Positions 44,690 to 56,420 of a stretch of 64,000 bases of DNA are shown here, one piece after another (position 1 is the stretch's first letter; each line of letters begins with the position of its first letter). Origin of the DNA: Hemerocallis citrina (lineage: Eukaryota > Streptophyta > Magnoliopsida > Asparagales > Asphodelaceae). A program made the translations under genes and the position numbers. The stretch covers positions 257,112,477 to 257,176,476 of the forward strand of contig CM030358.1 of the NCBI GenBank assembly GCA_017893485.1, read 5' to 3'. A model generated the notes under the pieces. It saw nothing but the letters and a program-made list of their open reading frames with translations. It was not told where the DNA came from and did no database searches.

Positions 44690-46739
44690 TGCCATGAGGC
44701 TCCTGACCTTGACTAAGTATTTAACCATCCTGTCATCACGTGTTTCGTATTCGCCGAGGACCTGATTCACGACTAGCTGAGAGTCGCTAAAGACCCTGAG
44801 GCGTTGCGCCCCTGCATTGCGAGCCATTCCAAGGCCGGCTATGAGTGCCTCGTATTCTGCTTCGTTATTAGAGGCCTTGAAGTTGATACGGAGGGAGTAT
44901 TGGAGGATGAAGTCATCTGGGCCTGCCAGAATGACCCCGGCTCCGCTTCCCTCATTGCACGAGGATCCGTCCACATAAACCGACCAGATAGGCGGTCCCT
45001 TCATCGCTTGGCTGAACTCGGGGATGGTACTTTCGACTATGAATTCATCTAAGGCCTGAGCCTTGATCGCGGTCCGAGGCTGATAAGTTATATCATGCTG
45101 GCTCAGCTCGATAGACCACTTCATAAGACGGCCGGAGGTCTCCGGCTTGTGGAGTACTTGCTTCAGTGGTTGGTCGGTAAGAACGACCACCGAATGGGAC
45201 TGAAAATACGGGCGAAGCTTTCTCACGGCCATCACTAGGGCATAAGCCATCTTTTCGATCTTCGGGTAGCGGAGCTCGGCATCCCGAAGTACTTTGCTCA
45301 CATAGTAGATGGGCTTTTGAGCCCGGTCTTCTTCCCTTACTAAAACGGCGCTGAGGGTCTGTTCGGAGGCTGCCAGGTAGAGGTAAAGGGGTTCACCAGG
45401 AATGGGTTTGCTGAGGAGAAGAGGGTTGACGAGGTAAGTCTTGAGCTATTCGAACGACTCCTGTTGCTGCTGTCCCCATTCGAAACCTTTAGCCCTCATG
45501 AGGGCCTTGAAGAAGGGGAGGCATTTCTCTCCGGACTTCAAGAGAAAACGCCCTATGGTGGCTAGGCGGCCTGTTAGCCTCTGAACTTCCTTAACATTCT
45601 TGAGAGGGGCCATGTCTAATATGGCCTTGATTTTCTCAGGATTTGCTTCAATTCCTCGTTAGCTGACCATGAAGCTGAGGAACTTTCCTGACGAGACACC
45701 GAAAGCACATTTGTTCGGATTGAGTCACATATTGTGCTTTCTCAAAACATCGAACGCCTCCTGGAGGTCGGTTACATGATCGGCACCTCGGATGCTTTTT
45801 ACAAGCATGTTGTCAACATATATCTCCATATTCCGGCCGATTTGAGCTTGGAAAACCTTGTTGACGAGGCATTGGTATGTTGCGCCTGCATTCTTCAAAC
45901 CAAAGGGCATAACCCTATAGCAGTAGAGGCCCTGGTCGGTCACGAATGAGGTCTTCGGAATGTCCGGAGGGAACATCCGAATCTGGTTGTAGCCTGAGAA
46001 GGCGTCCATGAAGCTGAGGAGCTCATGTCCCGAGGTGGCATCAATCAGAGTGTCAATACTCGAAAGAGGGAAGGGATCCTTGGGGCAAGGCTTGTTGAGA
46101 TCGGTAAAATCAATACAAATCCTCCAAGTCCCATTGGACTTTTTCACCATTACTACATTCGACAACCACTCGGGATAGTTCACCTCTTGTATGAACCAGG
46201 GCCTTTAAGAGCTTGTCCACCTCCTCTTTTATGGCTAGCTGGCGCTCGGGGGCGAACTTGCGCCTCTTCTGTTGAACCGGTTTGGACCCCGGAACAACGC
46301 TGAGTTGGTGGACTAAGAGCTCTTAGGAAATTCCGGGCATGTCTGCAGCTGACCAAGCGAAGAGGTCTCGGTTCCTTCGGATGCACTGTACAATGTCCGA
46401 GCATAGGGCGGACGGAAGGGTCTTGCTAACAAAGAACTTTCGAGTTGGATCCTACTCTGAGAAGAGTACTTCCTCCAATTCATCCACCGGCTCGGACGTC
46501 GGTCGGGCAGCATCTTGGGGGATTTCCAGAGTTTCTAGGGAGAGGACCGGACCGAGGGTAGAGGTCATGTAGCACTTGTGGGCCATTTTCTGATTGCCTT
46601 TTACCTCTCCTACTCCTGTCCGGGTGGGGAACTTCATTTTGAGGTGATAGGCGGAAGGGACGGCTTCAAGGGTGGTCAGGCCGGGCCGACCCAGAATGAC
46701 ATTGTAGGATGCGGGGACATCTACGACCATGAAGTCCAT
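44690..46739 (-). pseudogene. E3 RT, RNase H and second RNase H
   Basis: RT from about 46270 has KRRKFAPERQ, a shift near 46195, then NYPEWLSNVVMVKK and MPFGLKNAGATYQ. The catalytic box reads YVDN at 45820-45809, where YVDD is expected. Stops occur at 46454-46452, 45727-45725, 45661-45659 and 45449-45447. The first RNase H (PIYYVSKVL, RLMKWSIELSQHDI) continues without break into the second (VYVDGSSCNEGSGAG, NNEAEYEALIAGL, VFSDSQLVVNQ) at 45301-44700. The protease-RT linker (46739-46452) carries [20 protein letters not shown]. The two fused RNase H domains confirm the Tat lineage. Confidence 0.92.
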
Positions 46740-47773
46740 CGACTCCGTTCGGGTAGTAGAGTTTTGCCAGCGGTTACGTCGAGGGTTATCACCCCTTCAA
46801 TAGTCACTGGCACTCCCGTGAACCCATGGAGCGTGTAGCCGGCGGGCTTGAGTCTGTCTCGGGAGAGCTTTAGGCCTTTAAAAGCGGCGAGGAAGAGGAT
46901 GTTAACGGAGTTTCCATTGTCCATTAGGATCCTCTCCACTTTGAAGTTCGCCATGTGGAGACTGATGACGAGTGCGTCACAATGAGGGGTGCAGACACCT
47001 TCAAGATCTTCGTCTGAGAATGTGACGGACACTCCGAGGCCTTTGGGAGGAGGGGTGGCGCGAATCGGATTGACTTCTATTATAAATGCCTTCCGAGAGG
47101 ATTTTGAGGAGCCCCCCATTGGGCCCCCATGAATGAGGTGTAGGACACGCTTCTCTTCGAAGTCGGGCGTTTCATCGCATTCCGGATGCTTATTAGCCCC
47201 CCGAGGCGGGGGAGGAAGGTCGGTTCGGTCCTTTCTCACGAATCTGGTCAGCTGCCCCCTCTGGATGAGGGCTTCTCTTTCATTCCTCAAGGCCCGACAA
47301 TCGTTGGTGTCGTGGCCGTGGTCCCGATGATAACGGCACCACTTCTCTTTATCCCTCTTCTTGCCAGGGGTGTTCATTTTTGGTGCAGGAGGTATCACCC
47401 CCTCCTTCTCAACTTCCATGAGAATTGTGGAGATATTGGCTTTAAGGGGAGTAAATTTTTCAAATCTGGGGGGAGGTTGGCATTGGCCGGCATTATCCTT
47501 CTGGAGCTTCTTGGCTCCCTCCTCTTCTGTTCCCTTTCTCTTCGACCCGGAGGAAGACCCCTCCAAGTTGGGGCGGTGCTCAGCTTCTTCGGCCCGAATA
47601 TACTTTTCACTTCGGAGGAGGAGGTCAGAGAAGTTCTGTGGAGGTTTCTTGGCGAGGGAGGAGCGAAGGTTGGAGTTAAGGACATTGGATTGAAAAGCTG
47701 CTGCAGCGACCGACTGGTCGAGGGATGCTATGGACCTGGCTTCAACCGTGAACCTCTTCACATAGTCTCTCAA
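46721..47773 (-). pseudogene. E3 gag C-terminus and protease
   Basis: The capsid end (YVKRFTVEARSIASLDQ, SLAKKPPQNFSDLLLRSEKY) is followed by the knuckle CRYHRDHGHDTNDC (47338-47297, C-X2-H-X4-H-X4-C) and IHGGPMGGSS. The protease core has MDNGNSVNILFLAAF, with Asp at 46921-46919 in a D-N-G context. The frame leaves the protease near 46740, where the following [16 protein letters not shown] is in another frame. Confidence 0.9.
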
Positions 47774-47838
47774 CTTCTCACCCTTCTTCTGGTGGAGGTA
47801 CAGTAGCGAGATGCTGGTCTTCTCAGTTCTACGGCTAC

Positions 47839-48987
47839 TTACAAAATGGGTGACGAAGAGGGTCTCGAATTGCTCGAAGGAGAATATTGAGGATGGGGCA
47901 AGGCGAGAGTACCATTCTCGGGTCGGACCGTTGAGAGTTGCGGGGAAGGTTTTACAGAGCAGAGCATCGGAAGCTTGATGGATGACATTAAGGTCTTGAA
48001 GCTCTCGATGTGATCGACGGGGTCAGTCTCCCTGGAGTAGGTCTCAAATTGAGGAGGCTTGAAGCCGATTGGTACGGGTGCATCCATTATGGTTCGGGAA
48101 AAAGGAGGTATGCTAGGACGAAGAGTCCTTCCTCTAAGCTCTTTTTCTCGGTCTAACTGACCCAAACGCCTCTCCATCTCATGGAGACGGCGGTATACAG
48201 CGTCGTCCCTTCGACGGTAATCAGCCGAGCCTCTAGACTCGTCTTCGTACGAGGGAGAGCGGGGGCTACGACGACGGTAGCTCCTGGAGCGGCGAGGACT
48301 TGGCATATGCTGGGAGTTGCTAGGAACTGGAGGAGGAGTTGGGGACCGTCGGCGAGGACTTCGGACCGGAGGAGGAGAGGGAATCTTTGGAGCATTGGTG
48401 TTAGGACGGATATTGAAAGCTTGTAGGACGGTCGCTTGGAACTGCTGGAACTCGGCATGGGTGATGGGTGCCTCATCGTTCCTAGGCTGTTGCCGACCTG
48501 CAGGGGAGTGTGGTCTTCTTCTGTGATGCTCGGGGGACTCTCTCCGCCCCCTTTGGGTGGGGGACCTCCTGTACTCTCGGCGGTGAGGAGATCGCTCATC
48601 CGGACGGTGTTGGCGGGAGGTTCCCTCTTGGGCCCGCTTTTCATCCAGACGGCGGCGAAGATCCTCATCCTTCTGCCGATTGAGGACGGTGTTGCAGAGA
48701 TCGGAAGCTCGGGGATGATGGGAGGCCATAGAGTCCGAAGAGGCATTGTGGATGGAGACGTGGTCCGGATGGAGGGGCTGTTTCTGCGGATTGGGAACCT
48801 TAGGAGGTTGTTGGTTCTGAGGAGCAGGCTGGTCCTGTTGGAGAGGGTCCATGGCTTGAGGAGGAAGTTGCCCCTGCTGTTGAGCGGGCTGAGGGGGAAC
48901 TTCCTGTTGCTGATCGGGATTAGGTCCTCGGTTGGACCCTCTGGATCTGACTTTCCTAGGAGGCATGGCTGGAGAAGATCTGTTCAA
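47839..48987 (-). pseudogene. gag: E3 gag N-terminal part
   Basis: The start is at 48987 or, more likely, the internal ATG at 48966 (MPPRKVRSRGS), which resembles the E2 start. There is a long Gln/Pro-rich then Arg/Ser/Pro-rich disordered region (QQQEVPPQPAQQQ, SPRRRSPTPPPVPSNS). The capsid domain begins near 48100 (PIGFKPPQFETY, DPVDHIESFKTLM). A shift near 47990 takes the rest of the capsid (CKTFPATL...EWYSRLAPSS in the next frame) out of phase. Confidence 0.88.
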
Positions 48988-49023
48988 TGGGAAGAGGGGA
49001 GGTTGCTATTCGTTAGTTTTCTA

Positions 49024-49038
49024 CAGATGGCGCCAATC
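49024..49038 (-). other. E3 primer binding site
   Basis: The minus strand reads GATTGGCGCCATCTG directly after the 5' LTR end CAACA. It is the same type as the E2 site. Confidence 0.75.
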
Positions 49039-49636
49039 TGTTGTCGCTGAATTTGGTGTGGGGGCAAACAGATAGTATTTGTGGATTCTTAGGAAAACTG
49101 AATAGCAAACCTGTATACCTGTTCCGTCGGAGTTTGACGCTGACTCCTGCCGTACACCTGCAAAAAGTGCGAGACACCGGGGTTGTTCCTGGCGACGCAC
49201 CCTCCGACGTTCAAGTCAGTAATCAGAGAAGATTATGAGAGAGCGTAAAAACTGGCAAAAGATTGATTACCTCTCAATGGAGATGGATGGGGGGTATTTA
49301 TAGGCGCCGCTGGGATCAGATTAGGAATGTAATCCCCCTGTGGTTAGATAAGGAATGTAATCCTTAAGCCCCAGTGAAGGGATAGATATGAATCAGGGTC
49401 GTTGATTAGGATTTAATCAGAAACCCTAATTCTATCCCTTCTGGACCGGGTTTGCTGCGGGTTGAAATCCGCACCTAGTCGAGGTGGATCCGTTCGCGGG
49501 TAAGTGGGTCTTCGAGGAAGAGAACCAGTACCCGCTTCAGACCCGTTGGTAGGTGAAATTACCATTTTACCCCCGGGCTTCAAGATTCGTGCCCGATTTG
49601 GACGGTTCCGATTTAACCCCATTTTTAGCCATATTA
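49039..49636 (-). repeat. E3 5' LTR
   Basis: 598 bp, the partner of 35474-36071. The outer terminus is TAATATGG on the minus strand, where the 3' LTR has TGATATGG (one G to A change). TATAAATA on the minus strand at 49302-49295. Confidence 0.94.
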
Positions 49637-49641
49637 GTTCT

Positions 49642-50444
49642 TACATCAACTTGACTGAAAAATTATTTCCCCAAAAATAATATATTTGGTCACTGCATCC
49701 CAGCCCAAAAATTTATCAGCTTATACATTTATATGTCTATCTGCTAAAATCTGTTGTACTAACTTTTGAAACCTGGACTTTGGGATGGATTTTGTGAAAG
49801 GATCTGCATGGCTCTCTGCGGACTTGATTTGATTTACATCAATCATCTTTTCTTTTTGAAGCTGCTGGGTGAAGAAATTTTTTTGTGAGATGTGCTTCGT
49901 CATATCCCCTTTGATGAAGCATTCTTGAATTTGCTTAATACAAGATGCATTATGCTCATAAATTAGGCTTGTTTGTGACTTCTGGAAGCTCGCAACTCCC
50001 CCTGATATGCTGAACTCGAAACCTTAACCATACACATACTCTACTTGCTTCATAAAGTGTCAGTATATCAAAATGATTGGTCGATGTTGATGCAATTGTT
50101 TGTTTGACTGATCTTTATGAAATAACTACACCATTGTTAAGAAAAGCATATTCTGTTTGTGATATCCCTTTTGGGATTAGATAAATAACCTGTGTCTGTT
50201 TATCCAACAAATTCGGCACATTCATATAAATAAAGATCTAGTGCAATGTTCTAAATAAAGGAGTACGCCTATTGCACTCAAATATGGTACTTCAGGACCT
50301 AGAATATCTTCATTTTATTCTTTCGGCCGATATGGATCATGGTGAACTTCTAGTGACCTTACCACCATAGGTGTACTGAGTAGATAACAATCACTCATAT
50401 TAAATCTCTTCAGGAGATTTTCAGCATATTTGGCTTGATGTATT
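49642..50444 (-). pseudogene. E5 copia: RT C-terminal part and RNase H
   Basis: The minus strand from 50444 reads IHQAKYAENLLKRFNM, STPMVVRSLEVHHDP, and GPEVPYLSAIG, the region after the RT palm in Ty1/copia. It then degenerates, and at 49903-49721 gives KHISQKNFFTQQLQKEK and SAESHADPFTKSIPKSRFQKLV, the RNase H end with the ADPFTK hallmark. Shifts and stops are frequent between them. It was contiguous with 53676-53981 before the inverted LTR complex inserted, and with 35473 before E3 inserted. Confidence 0.85.
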
Positions 50445-50840
50445 TGTTAGGTTTATTTAAAAATGATTGGTTTTTCGGGGAATCAATATTGCCCTACGCA
50501 GAGTTTATTTACAATTTGCCTCATCATCCCTTGCCACCGCCAGAGCATTAACTCTTCATGTTTTAAGAAACCCTATCGCCACTGCAAACGACGCAGGTGC
50601 ACGGAACTCTTCATGCTTAAGAAACCCTAACGTCACTGCATCGTACTGCTCCAGATTTTTAATGGTTCCAAATTATAAGCTACCCTGGTATAGCATCTAT
50701 GTTAACAACCAACACATACACGAACCTTTATACTGCAATTGTTGCAAAAATTATATCACATATGAATATTTCTTCCAAAAGTTTGAAAATATCATGAATA
50801 ATCACATACCATACATAACCAAATTATGGTTTCGCAAGTA

Positions 50841-50852
50841 GCTCTAATACCA
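50841..50852 (-). other. Primer binding site of the minus-strand LTR
   Basis: The minus strand reads TGGTATTAGAGC, initiator-Met-tRNA type with one change, one base beyond the LTR end. Confidence 0.75.
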
Positions 50853-50853
50853 C

Positions 50854-52167
50854 TATTAGGTTTCAAATGTAATCACAGATTAAATACACAACGGAAAAAT
50901 TACAAAAATAGCGAAACCTAGCCATGGATTCATGTAAAAACCATGAATCGTATTTATGAGTTATACCTTAAAAATGGATCTACTGTTTCCACAGTATGCG
51001 AATCACAGCATCGCAATATTGCGGTGTCTATGATATCCACACGAACGGAACAAAAAATGGCTCTCCCTCAGACCGCAGTGCTAGCTGCGAGAAGGGGATG
51101 TTCCTCCTAACGATATCTCTCTATCTCACTTTCAGTGACGGCTAGGGTTTTTTCACGTGTATCTTTTCCACAAATACATATCATATATATAGGTGAAAAA
51201 AAAACCCTAAGATAGTAATGAGGCTGTTGGACTCACAATCTGACCTGGGTCAAATTCGTGTGTGCACCTTTGAACTTTAGTCGGCCCATTTAATCTAATT
51301 AAATGTCCAACCAATGTCAGGAGTCCAAGTCTTACTTGGATCCCTAATTATATTTATCTTATGAATTTAAATTCTAATTTTGATCCATTTTAAGTTTGTG
51401 ACCCTGTAGGTTCCCATTATGTTGACAGTAATACTAAAATCATATTCAAGTATTACAAATAATGAGCGGTATCTAGCAATACATTACTGCTACTCATTTA
51501 ACGGAAATGTCAATGATTTGACATAACCTATCTGTTACCATATAGTCTAGTCCCTTTGTCCAGATATCTTAATTGACCACAAGGCATAGAGCGTGTTACC
51601 CTTGTATAGTTCAATCTTTGGTTTCGTGATGTCCGAGTAGACTTACTAAAACAAATGAGATCAATACCTCATATTGACTTATTTGAGCACGACCATGCAT
51701 TCTGCAGTCTCACTCAATCAAGGGGCTCATAGATATCGCTCATGTTATGTAAGAGGGACAAATCTTATCTAAGTTACTCACATCCCTCTGCATGATTTGT
51801 AGTATATCCAATAGTCGACTTTATAATCACCTTATTACAGACAACATTTGATGGTATTAAAATATATAAATTCTCATGTAGGGAACCGTAGTGACGTTAA
51901 TTCAAAGGACTATGTACACGATGGTCACTGTGAGAACCATTGGGTCTGACTTAACTAGGCTATTTTAATAGAATTAAAAATTTAAAGGCATAGAGTTGAG
52001 CTTTAGTCTATGAGATAAAGGCGAGTGCCACGCATTAAAATTCATCTTATTGCAACTTAATATTTACTTTGAGGGATTTTGTTATTTTATTAATTGATAT
52101 CACTTTTTATCATTCATTAGCATACAACTAAAACAATGCATCTTATACAAAACTAAATGTATGAGAT
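50854..52167 (-). repeat. Minus-strand LTR of the inverted complex
   Basis: The reverse complement of the plus-strand LTR from its terminus near 50854 to about 51935 (for example gtcgactttataatcacctt at 51812 versus the complement near 52695). The distal part (about 51960-52167) does not match, and no TGTTGG start is present, so the U3 end is replaced or truncated. Confidence 0.75.
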
Positions 52168-53675
52168 TGTTGGTGTATGCCCTAGAGACCAATTCTGTAT
52201 TGACATTACTAGTTTACATTGTATCATGAAATTTATTTCATATTTTGGCATTTCATTTATTGTGTTATTTATTGTGAATTAAATGAACATAATGAAGTCC
52301 TTAAAATAGTAAGCTCAATGCCATGAGATATCAAGTGCATACCTTGATTGTGAGATCGTATTGACTGAAATCAGAACATTGTTCTTAAATGTCCCCAGTC
52401 AAGTATTATTGTGAATTAGGACAATAATAATATATAGAGACTAGTGTGTGCGTAGACTGATGACCATTCTCACGGGTCATGGATATGAGATATCAAGTCT
52501 TCACATGGGTACATATTAGAGTAATAATGTACTGGACTGACCCACCATGAGAATGTTGTATGGATCGTTACGTGAGTGTCATCAACGGTTCTTATAGTGA
52601 CCATGGTGTACGTAGTCCGTTGACTTGAAGTCACCATGGTTCCCTACTTGAGAAGTTATATGTTTTAATGCCGTCAAACATTACCTGTAATAAGGTGATT
52701 ATAAAGTCGACTATTGGACATACTACAATCATGCGGAGGGATGTAAGTGACTTAGATAGGATTTTTTCCTCTTAGATAACAGGAGTGATATCTACGGGCC
52801 TCTTGATTGGGTGAGACTCCAAAATGCATAGTCGTGCTCAAATAAGTCAATATGAGATATTGATCTCATTTGTTTTAGTAAGTCTACTCGGACATTAAGA
52901 AACCAAAGATTGAACTATACAAGGATGACACGCTCAATGCCTTGTGGTCAATTAAGATATCTGGACAAAGAGACTCAACTACATGGTAACATTGGTCACG
53001 GATAGGTTATGTCAAATTACTGACATTCTCATTACTTGAGTAACAGTGATGTATTGCTAGATACCGCTCATTGTTTATAATACTAGAATATGATTTTAGT
53101 ATTACTATCAACATAATGGAAACCTACAAGGTCACACACTTAGAATGGATTGAAATTGGAATTTAAATTATAAAATGAATTTAATTAGAGACCCAAGTAA
53201 GACTTGGACTCTTGACATTTGTTGGATATTTAATTAGATTAAATGAGTCGACTAAAGTTTAAAGGCCCACACACGATTCTAACACATGTCAGATTGTGAG
53301 CCCAACAACCTCATTACTCTCTTATGATTGATTTTCCTGCCCCTATATATATGATATGTATCTGTGAAAAAGATACACGTGAAAAAACCCTAGTCGTCAC
53401 AGAAAGTGAGAGTGAGAGATCGTGAAGAGGAACATCATGTTCCCGCAGCTAGCACCGTGGTCTGAGAGAGCCATTTTTCGTTCTGTTCATGTAGATACCG
53501 TAGAGGCACCGCAATATTGCAGTGTTGTGATCGGCATACTGTGGAAATAGCAGATTCTTCAAGGTATAACTCCCAAACACGATTTATGGTTTTCGGATAA
53601 ATCCATGACTAGGTTTCGATATTTTGTAATCTTTCTGTTGTGTATTTAATCTGTGATTGTATTTAAAACCTAACA
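52168..53675 (+). repeat. Plus-strand LTR of the inverted complex
   Basis: 1,508 bp, TGTTGGTGTATGCCC...CCTAACA, complete with TG/CA ends. TATATATATGATATG near 53345 is a possible TATA region. Confidence 0.8.
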
Positions 53676-53981
53676 ATATTAAAATTCCAGTTTTAGTGTA
53701 CTCGATCTGCAGGCCGAGATAAAAAAAAATTTCACTTAAGTCTTTCATCTCAAATTCTTCCTTAGGATAGTTAGTGATTTTTTCAATCTCTTCAGGAGAT
53801 CGGATCAAGTTTATATCATTTACATAGACGACTACTATGACGAATCCCTTCATAAATTTCTTTACAAATACACACGGACATATAGGATTATATCATTCCC
53901 TAGATAGATATTCACTGAGCCTATTGTACCACATTCTTCCGGATTGTTTTAGTCCTTATAAAGCGCATTTTAATTTAATAC
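53676..53981 (-). pseudogene. E5 copia: RT central part
   Basis: The minus strand gives SGRMWYNRLSEYLSRE, then FVIVVVYVNDINLI with the catalytic box reading YVND instead of YVDD, then EFEMKDLSEIFFYLGLQIEYTK. This is typical Ty1/copia RT. It is cut on the left by the inverted complex and on the right by E6, whose left TSD base string is aatac (53977-53981). Confidence 0.88.
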
Positions 53982-54511
53982 TGTAACACCCTAGATTTTT
54001 AAATAATTTTTTAGATTAATAAATGAATTAAATTGATTTTCGGTGATTTAATAAATATTTTTCTGAAATTTATATTTTTGCACGTGCAAAACACGTACAA
54101 ATATTTTTTTGAGAAACTCAAAGTCAGAAATTATTTTGGGGAAACCTAATATTTAGTAGTAGGTATTATTTGGGAATTTTCTGGATTTTTTTACATTTAT
54201 TTGGCATGTTTGCAAATATTACAAAAAGGTGGGTTTTGTGCAAAATTACCGCTTGGGGTTAAAAACTCCATATTTTCGAATTTCTGGGCTGACATTCACC
54301 GCTATCCAACTCAGAGGTGAAGAGTTTAATTTTGGTTCTAATAGATTTGGTTTATTTTGCTAATTTATTAAAGAAGGGTCTTTTGCAAAATTGCCACTTT
54401 GAGGCAAAAATTACAAAATTTATTTTTCTGAATTTGAAGCAGATGCCGACCAGATCTGGGGAGAATATTTTTATTTTTATCTCAATTAAATTGTTTAATA
54501 TAATTACCTAG

Positions 54512-54519
54512 TATAAAAG
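54512..54519 (+). promoter_or_regulatory. E6 5' LTR TATA box
   Basis: TATAAAAG, kept as TATAAAGG at 63193-63200 in the 3' LTR. Confidence 0.6.
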
Positions 54520-55599
54520 ATCTATATATGTAAAGATATATTCTAAAGGAATATTTTGCAAAATCTTCTCAAAACCCTAAAAACTCCAGATTTCGACCTA
54601 TTAAAGAGCTAATACAGCCGTCCTCCTCTGTACAATACAAAAACATATTTTTATTATTTTATTGGAGTTTTGAAGCGAGGATCTTGGATTTTTGCGAAAG
54701 GATGAGCTTTTCTTATTCTTTATTACTTTCGTTGATTCTTCAATTAGATGAGTGACATATGTTCGATTTCTTGTTGCTCTATGCATGTTATATATGATGA
54801 TTTGTTTAGTAGAATACATGGTAGATGATTGTATGATGAAGTGATGATGAATGAGTAATTAAAAATAGAACTTTGTTAATAATGTGCAATGAATGATTAA
54901 ATCTACTGTATAGATGACTTAAGAATGTTATGAACTTAGTAGGAATCATGGGTATGTTGTTCTTCTTCATGTTCTTGCTGAATTGATTGTATATAATCAG
55001 TTGTAAGACTTATAATGCACAAAATTGAGTAAAGTAGGATTCTTTCACTGCTGAAGGGTATATGTTTCTGTTTGGTGTTTTGGTTGGACGGAACTCGACT
55101 AAATGAATGTTGTGGATACACATAATCAAGGGTAAACCAATATAATTAGTTTGTTTAAGTGTATAACAAGTTGTAAAAGGATTTTAGAATCAAAGATCAA
55201 GTTTTTATGCATTGAAGATTGAGTTTTGTCTTCGGATCTGATGTGCATGCCGAAAGTGAAGATTTTGTGTTTTTTTGCGATGTTTTCAAGTGAATCTTTA
55301 ACATATATTGATATTGAGAATGAATTAAACTTCATACTAATCTTATACACTGAATCTTGTGAGTTGTGCGGATGCATATACATATATATATATACCTATG
55401 TACACCTACAGATATGCACAATTCTGATTTGAAGAATATCATTTGGAAAATTGCTCTTTTAGGATTTTGTTGAGAGTTTGATTTAAATTATGAACTCCAT
55501 TATATTAGACAAGTTGTATTTGATCATCTCAAGGTTTCTATTTCACGAATTCATGATTTTAAAGATTTAAAACTACGTATCAGTTGTGAGAAACACGAA

Positions 55600-56420
55600 T
55601 TTCAAAGCGGATTAAAATGCACTGTCAAAACTGCTATATGTCCCAGTTTGGAGCGAGTTTTTGACTTAATTGCAGATGGAATTTTCTAAAACTTATAAAT
55701 AAGAAATTGTAGCTCATTGCGTCTAGTTTTCAGAAAAATTAACGGATCCTCAATCCGACTTATAGATTGTAAGATATAAATTTTTTTCTACTGTACTGTC
55801 AAGCTTTCAAAAGGATTTTGAGCTATCTAAAATTGATGTATGTTCTAGTTTGGAACGAGTTTTTGAATTAGTTGCAGATGGAATTTTCTAAAACTTATAA
55901 AATAGAAATTGTATCTCACTGTGTCTAGTTTTCTAAACAGTTGACAGATCCTCAAACCGACTTATAGATTGTAAGATATGATTTTTTTTCTACTGTACTG
56001 TCAAGATTTTCAAAAGGATTTTGAGCTGTCTAAAACTGCTGTATGTTCTAGTTTGGAACGAGTTTTTGACTTAGTTGCAGATGGAATTTTCTAAAACTTA
56101 TAAAATAGAAATTGTAGCTCACTGCGTCTAGTTTTCAGAACAGCAGACGGATCTTCAATCCGACTTCTAGATTGTCAGATATGAATTTTTTCTACTGTAC
56201 TGTCAAGCTTTTCAAAAGGATTTTGAGCTGTCTAAAACTGCTGTATGATCCAGTTTGGAATGAGTTTTTGACTTAGTTGCAGATGGAATTTCCTAAAACT
56301 TATCAAATAGAAGTTGTAGCTCATTGCATCTAGTTTTCGAAACAGTTGACGGATCCTCAATCTGATTTATAGATTGTATGATATGTAATTATTACCACCG
56401 GACTGTCATAGTTTCAGATT
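55600..56420. repeat. 202-bp tandem repeats in the E6 5' LTR
   Basis: Four units anchored on agtttggaacgagtttttga (or variants) at 55645, 55847, 56050 and 56252. Each contains gcagatggaattttctaaaa and a ctactgtactgtcaagctt segment. Confidence 0.9.

Larger units (their letters stand above)
35474..49636 (-). mobile_element. E3: young Tat-lineage Ty3/gypsy element with antisense gene
   Basis: 14,163 bp, TSD gttct at 35469-35473 and 49637-49641, and two LTRs of exactly 598 bp. I count about eleven differences between the LTRs (near 98% identity). Minus-strand order: 5' LTR (49039-49636), PBS, gag, protease, RT, RNase H, second RNase H, integrase, 113-bp array, antisense gene region, 224/366-bp arrays, PPT, 3' LTR (35474-36071). 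It is inserted in the 3' region of the copia element E5. Confidence 0.95.
50445..53675. mobile_element. Inverted LTR complex inserted in the copia RT
   Basis: A 3.2-kb insertion bounded by TGTTAGGTTT (left) and AAACCTAACA (right), with near-matching 5-bp flanks gtatt (50440-50444) and atatt (53676-53680). It consists of about 400 bp of retroelement internal sequence, a PBS (minus, 50852-50841, TGGTATTAGAGC), a minus-strand LTR (50854 to about 52167) and a plus-strand LTR (52168-53675). The two LTRs are homologous over about 1.1-1.2 kb, giving a large inverted repeat. There is no coding domain. It is probably a rearranged non-autonomous (LARD-like) element. Confidence 0.75.

Noticed and set aside
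50467..50841. 124-codon frame in the left part of the inverted LTR complex
   Set aside because: It is the internal leader of a non-autonomous element read in the antisense direction of its PBS. No gag-like or other motif is visible.
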